From the NCBI GenBank assembly GCA_937902925.1, contig CALFNN010000013.1:83933-147932 (forward strand): a DNA stretch of 64,000 nucleotides, written 5' to 3'. The DNA is from an uncultured Opitutaceae bacterium (GTDB taxonomy: Bacteria > Verrucomicrobiota > Verrucomicrobiia > Opitutales > Opitutaceae). The translations under genes and the position numbers were made by a program. How positions within the stretch are numbered: the first letter of the stretch is position 1; the number at the start of each line of letters is the position of its first letter. Shown one piece after another: positions 60,523-64,000 of this stretch. A model generated the notes under the pieces. The model did no database searches, had not been told where the DNA came from, and saw only the letters and a program-made list of their open reading frames with translations.

Positions 60523-60611
60523 GGGGATAACGGCGCAACATTCGCACGCCAGACGCGGGCAGGGCAAGCGAGGTTGTTCGCCTCGCCATCGAGTTCCGGG
60601 GCCGCCCGCTG

Positions 60612-62153
60612 TTACGGCACGTCGACGACGATCCGCCGGTAGGCGAAGAGCGAATTTCCCGGATGTTCGTCGCGCACCTCGAGGATGAGATGAATCTGTT
60701 TGCCCGCTGCGTCCGCCGGAACTTCGAAGCGTGCGATTTTTTCGCCGGCACGCTCGATCGCGATCGCACCCTCGTAGGTGCCCGCCTCGGGATAGGGAAA
60801 CCAGCGGAAGCGCAGCGCGTCGCCATCCGGATCGGTCGACGCCGCGGCGTCGAGGGTCAACGTTCCGCCCGCGGGCGCGGTCAGTCGCACGACGGTGCGG
60901 CCGAGATCGCCATTGAACGCCGCGACGGGGTTGTGGTTCGCGTCCTTGAAATCCTTCACGCACCATTCCATCCGCGCCTGAAAATCGTCCTCGTAGGCCC
61001 GCCGCCACCGCCGGATCGGCGTCCAGACATCGTCGTAGGTCTTGCCGGTGTCGGGATCGGTCCACTTGTCGGTGGCGTCCGGAAACATCGCAAACGGTTC
61101 GTAGGGTTTTTCGCCTTCGCCAAAACTGCGCACGCGATCCTGGCCCGCGGAAATCTGGACTTTGTGCTCCTGAAAACGCCCGCCCCAGCCGCCCCAGTTG
61201 ATGTGCTCGGGGTCGTAAAGCCCCTTGTTCACGAGCCCGATCCAGGTGCTGGTGTTGCCGCCTTCGAGATAGCGGAAGCGACCGTTGCCGGTGGTTCGGT
61301 CCGGATAGAGCGCGCCGAGCGGACCGTGGTCGCGTTGCACGTGCTCCTTCATCCAGAGGTGCTGACCTTCGTCCGTCGGCGGATAGGGCTGCCAGACGTA
61401 GGGGTCGCGCGCCGTCGGCGAAACGCCCGGCGGGATGTGCGGCGGACCGGGGCCCATCAATCCGAACGCCTGGTCGAGACTGCGAATCCAAAGGATGTCG
61501 GGAAAGTTATGGCAGATCCACGCGCCGGCGTCGTCCTGACCGAAGTCGTCGTAAACGCGGATCTTCGCGACCAACGCCTTCACCTGTTCCGCCGTGTGTG
61601 TTTTCCGGTAATCCCAGAGGGTTTGGGCGAGCGGGTTGGCCCCGCCCGTGACGCAAATGTAAACGGGACGCGGGTCGGGCGCCTCCACGGCCCGGACGAT
61701 CAACCGCGTGCCCGGTGTGCTCTGGCCATCGCCCACCGCCGCCATGCCATAGCCGTAGGGCCCGGCGCCCACCTTGCTCATCAAAAACTCCGCCGTCGGC
61801 CATCCCGTCGCATGCTTCAGGAGATTCGGGCGGACCGCCGCGTAAGCGTTGATGTCCTTCACCAGCTCCTCCGGATGCACGCCGATCCGGTGCGGCTGCG
61901 ACGGCTCGCGGGCCGGGTAGCCGGGATCGCTGATGCTGACGGCGATCAGTCCCTCGATGTCGACCTCGTTCGCATACATCAGCAGCCGCACCAGCATCTG
62001 CGAATCGTCCTGTTCGCCGAGCAGATCGGTCAGGAGGATCATCCGGTGATTCCCTTCGCCGGCGCACGCCGGACGCGCGCCCCAGCCGCCCAGCGCCACG
62101 GCGAGAACCAGTGCGAGCGGCCCTATCGCAACGGATCGGGGTCGAGTTCTCAT
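60612..62153 (-). CDS. DUF1593-family (nucleoside hydrolase-like) secreted protein
   Basis: 513 residues from the ATG at 62153, giving an Arg-rich start and signal peptide cleaved near ACAGE. The block RMILLTDLLGEQDDSQMLVRLL resembles the metal-binding start of nucleoside hydrolase-like domains, and the LPAGGTLTLDAAASTDPDGDALRF-like segment at the end is an Ig/PKD-like domain (here APAGGTLTLDAAASTDPDG). Such proteins occur in polysaccharide-use loci. The 89-base gap to the lyase contains a small hairpin (60568-60586). Confidence 0.82.
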   Translation of the reverse strand: MRTRPRSVAIGPLALVLAVALGGWGARPACAGEGNHRMILLTDLLGEQDDSQMLVRLLMYANEVDIEGLIAVSISDPGYPAREPSQPHRIGVHPEELVKDINAYAAVRPNLLKHATGWPTAEFLMSKVGAGPYGYGMAAVGDGQSTPGTRLIVRAVEAPDPRPVYICVTGGANPLAQTLWDYRKTHTAEQVKALVAKIRVYDDFGQDDAGAWICHNFPDILWIRSLDQAFGLMGPGPPHIPPGVSPTARDPYVWQPYPPTDEGQHLWMKEHVQRDHGPLGALYPDRTTGNGRFRYLEGGNTSTWIGLVNKGLYDPEHINWGGWGGRFQEHKVQISAGQDRVRSFGEGEKPYEPFAMFPDATDKWTDPDTGKTYDDVWTPIRRWRRAYEDDFQARMEWCVKDFKDANHNPVAAFNGDLGRTVVRLTAPAGGTLTLDAAASTDPDGDALRFRWFPYPEAGTYEGAIAIERAGEKIARFEVPADAAGKQIHLILEVRDEHPGNSLFAYRRIVVDVP

Positions 62154-62187
62154 TCTGGTTCGGAGTCCAGCGCGTCGATTCTCGGCT

Positions 62188-63090
62188 TCAGGCCGATTGC
62201 ATGGCGACGACCCCCGAACGCCCGTCGACGGCGCCCTGCACCTGATCGCGCACGGGAATCGCCACGCGATTCGCCAGCAGCTCGCGCGCATAATCATCGA
62301 GCCGGATGAACTCGACCCCGGCGCCGCGGCACGCCGCGAGCAGTTCCCGAAAAAGCGCGCGCCGGCCCATGCCCTCGATCTCGGCATGAATCGTCAGCAC
62401 GTTGACCCTCTCCTCCCGCAGCAACGAAACGTAATGCGGCACGATCCGCTCGTCGGGATATTCCGGCCGGCCCATGAGCTCGTCGAACGTCGGCAGCGTG
62501 CTGGGAATCTCCAGCGTCTTGAAAACCTTCCCGTCGATCCGCGGGAAAAACGCCCCGCCGCCCCGCGTATCGCTGGCATAGAGCAAATCGGCCTCGTCGT
62601 AGATTTCGCGGCTGCGCGCATTGCTCTGCCAGCCCGCCGCTCCCGCCGTCCTCGCCTCGGTGCCGAAGACGCGGAGAAACTCCACCCGCGCCGACAGAAA
62701 CTCCTCGCGCACCGCGGCGAGCGACATCTTCTGCACGTAATCCTGCCAGCGATAGTGGTTGTAGCAGTGGATGCCCACTTCGTGCCCGGCATCGCGCACG
62801 GCGCGCATCACGCCGGCGTTGCGCCGGCCGATGTGCGGCGCGGGCAGCAGCGTGCCGGTGAGCAACGTGCGAATCCCGTAGATTTGCACCACGCTCGTCC
62901 GCGAAACCTTGGAAAAAAATCCCCGCCGGAAAACGCGCGTGATCGCGCGGCCCGTCTGGTCCGGCCCGAGTGAAAACAGGAAGCACGCGGGCGCGTTGCA
63001 CGCGCGGCAATCGGCCAGCAGGTTCGGCACGCCCTCGCGCGTGCCGCGGTCGGTGTCGACATCAACTTTGAGCGCGAGGCGGAGGGGCAT
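62188..63090 (-). CDS. arnD: ArnD-like polysaccharide deacetylase (undecaprenyl-phosphate formamidoarabinose deformylase)
   Basis: 300 residues from the ATG at 63090. The start ALKVDVDTDRGTREGVPNLL and the motifs GIHCYNHYRWQ and VNVLTIHAEIEGM match ArnD, including the metal-binding aspartates and histidines of the deacetylase fold. ArnD deformylates the lipid-linked Ara4N intermediate in the inner membrane for attachment to lipid A. An arnA-like gene is immediately upstream, in the order seen in enterobacterial arn operons. A palindromic repeat lies between them. Confidence 0.88.
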   Translation of the reverse strand: MPLRLALKVDVDTDRGTREGVPNLLADCRACNAPACFLFSLGPDQTGRAITRVFRRGFFSKVSRTSVVQIYGIRTLLTGTLLPAPHIGRRNAGVMRAVRDAGHEVGIHCYNHYRWQDYVQKMSLAAVREEFLSARVEFLRVFGTEARTAGAAGWQSNARSREIYDEADLLYASDTRGGGAFFPRIDGKVFKTLEIPSTLPTFDELMGRPEYPDERIVPHYVSLLREERVNVLTIHAEIEGMGRRALFRELLAACRGAGVEFIRLDDYARELLANRVAIPVRDQVQGAVDGRSGVVAMQSA

Positions 63091-63105
63091 GGTCGGCGCC
63101 TTCAC

Positions 63106-63157
63106 TGTAGGAGCGGGTTTGTCCCGCGAACCATCGCGGCGTAAAACCGCTCCCACA
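63106..63157. repeat. REP-like palindromic element between arnA-like and arnD genes
   Basis: TGTAGGAGCGG (63106-63116) and CCGCTCCCACA (63147-63157) are inverted arms with one mismatch; inside, CGCGA-ACCA-TCGCG forms a second hairpin. The GTAGGAGCGGGTTT opening is like REP/REPIN elements known in other bacteria. It fills most of the 80-base gap and could affect transcript stability. Confidence 0.7.
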
Positions 63158-63170
63158 ATTCGGCTGTGAC

Positions 63171-64000
63171 TTACTCGAGCTGATAGTCCTTGTGCGCGAG
63201 ATGGTAGTCGAGCGTCAGCCGGATGGCCTTCTTCAGGTTCACCTTCGGGTTCCAGCCGAGCTGCTTCTTCGCGTGCGCGATCGACGGCACGCGCTTCTGG
63301 ATGTCCTGATAATACTTCCCGAAATATTTTCCGGACGGCACGACGACCGTCTTTGCCGCCTTCACGTGCGCCGCGTATTCCGGATAGTCCTTGAACGCGT
63401 TCACGATCAGCTTCGCGAGCTCGGCCACGCTCACGTCGTTGCGCGGATTGCCCAGGTTGAAGATCTGCCGCGAGGCGCAGCCGTTTTTGTTCTCGATGAT
63501 CCGCAGGAGCGCATCGACGCCGTCGTCGATGAACGTGAACGACCGGCTCTGCTTCCCGCCGTCGACGAGCTGGAGCGGCTTCTTGAAGATCACGTTCGAG
63601 ATGAACTGCGTGAAGAGCCGCGAGCTGCCCTCCTTCGGCTCGAACACGTCGTCGAGCTTCGGCCCGATCCAGTTGAACGGCCGGAAAAGCGTGTAGTCCA
63701 CGTTGTCGCGCACGCCGTAGGCGTAGATCACGCGGTCGAGGAGCTGCTTCGAGCACGCATAGATCCAGCGCTGCCGCTCGATCGGGCCATAGACGAGCGC
63801 GCTCGTGGTTTCGTCGAGCCTGGCGTCGGGACACATCCCGTAGACCTCGGACGTCGACGGAAAGATGATCCGCTTCTTGTATTTCGCGCACTGGCGGACG
63901 ACCGCGAGGTTGGCCTCGAAATCGAGCTCGAAGACCCGCAGCGGGTCCTTGACGTATTGGATCGGGTTCGCGATCGCGACGAGCGGGATGACCGCGTCGC
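63171..64000 (-). CDS. arnA: ArnA-type UDP-glucuronate decarboxylase domain (5' end outside window)
   Basis: At least 276 residues; the frame stays open to the window edge. The segments VFELDFEANL, FPSTSEVYG, YSK-type catalytic stretch (RQRWIYACSKQLLDRVIYAYG) and RPFNWIGP match the C-terminal decarboxylase half of ArnA, which oxidises UDP-glucuronate to UDP-4-keto-pentose. Whether the formyltransferase half is fused upstream cannot be seen, so it may instead be a free-standing decarboxylase. With ArnD it implies synthesis of 4-amino-arabinose for lipid A. Confidence 0.85.
   Translation of the reverse strand, partial: DAVIPLVAIANPIQYVKDPLRVFELDFEANLAVVRQCAKYKKRIIFPSTSEVYGMCPDARLDETTSALVYGPIERQRWIYACSKQLLDRVIYAYGVRDNVDYTLFRPFNWIGPKLDDVFEPKEGSSRLFTQFISNVIFKKPLQLVDGGKQSRSFTFIDDGVDALLRIIENKNGCASRQIFNLGNPRNDVSVAELAKLIVNAFKDYPEYAAHVKAAKTVVVPSGKYFGKYYQDIQKRVPSIAHAKKQLGWNPKVNLKKAIRLTLDYHLAHKDYQLE

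Noticed and set aside
60568..60586. Hairpin GCGAGG-TTGTTCG-CCTCGC as terminator between DUF1593 and lyase genes
   Set aside because: Six-base stem without a T-run on the minus strand; not enough to call a terminator.

Overview
The window is a GC-rich, densely packed bacterial chromosome segment. My best guess is a Gram-negative member of the Verrucomicrobiota, probably Opitutaceae-like. This rests on LptF/G, TolC and FadL-type outer-membrane genes, an exosortase with a PEP-CTERM target, a metX-metW pair, ATGA/GTGA gene overlaps and several families of short palindromic repeats. No rRNA or other decisive taxonomic marker is present, so the placement is an inference. I see no tRNA, rRNA, CRISPR array, integrase or transposase.

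Region 1 (1-8.4 kb) holds three consecutive coiled-coil proteins with a C-terminal LysM domain; the first is very large and cut by the window edge, and the other two are paralogous lipoproteins. Region 2 (8.5-16.8 kb) holds a thioredoxin-like protein, an ECF42-type sigma factor with its DGPF partner, an acid phosphatase, PpnP, a cyclophilin, an M20 amidohydrolase and a DrrAB-like ABC exporter. Region 3 (16.9-22.4 kb) has an FKBP isomerase, a hybrid histidine kinase whose N-terminus matches the copper/ethylene-binding domain of plant ETR1 residue for residue at the key positions, a YgjP-like protease, a phosphoesterase and an M28 peptidase. Region 4 (22.5-28.1 kb) is core: rpmH-rnpA-yidD-yidC, yebC, metX-metW.

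Region 5 (28.2-48.1 kb) is the most unusual part. Two paralogous ArsR-type regulators, each with an AT-rich palindromic operator, bracket a likely sulfur redox operon: FadL-type porin, PsrA/PhsA-like molybdoenzyme, PsrB, PsrC, two YeeE/YedE-type sulfur transporters (one fused to a rhodanese domain lacking its catalytic cysteine), a twelve-heme cytochrome c and a MOSC protein. The second regulator faces a further operon: DUF2892 protein, a small CTSGTCP membrane protein, TolC, membrane fusion protein, RND pump, intact rhodanese, second DUF2892 protein and then cydAB. I read this as one regulon that imports, reduces or detoxifies reactive sulfur species, exports something by RND efflux and protects respiration with a bd oxidase. 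The individual families are known; the combination is the strongest candidate for an undescribed system.

Region 6 (48.1-54.8 kb) holds prmB, a rhomboid-fold protein with a zinc-ribbon tail, a TPR protein, fdhD, a radical SAM protein, an SRAP protein and an LptF/G permease. Region 7 (54.9-59.2 kb) is an exosortase module: TPR protein, exosortase-EpsI fusion, and a PEP-CTERM protein followed by a clean terminator. Region 8 (59.2-64 kb) has a PL22-like oligogalacturonate lyase, a DUF1593 protein, and arnD and arnA-like genes of the aminoarabinose (lipid A modification) type, the last running off the window.
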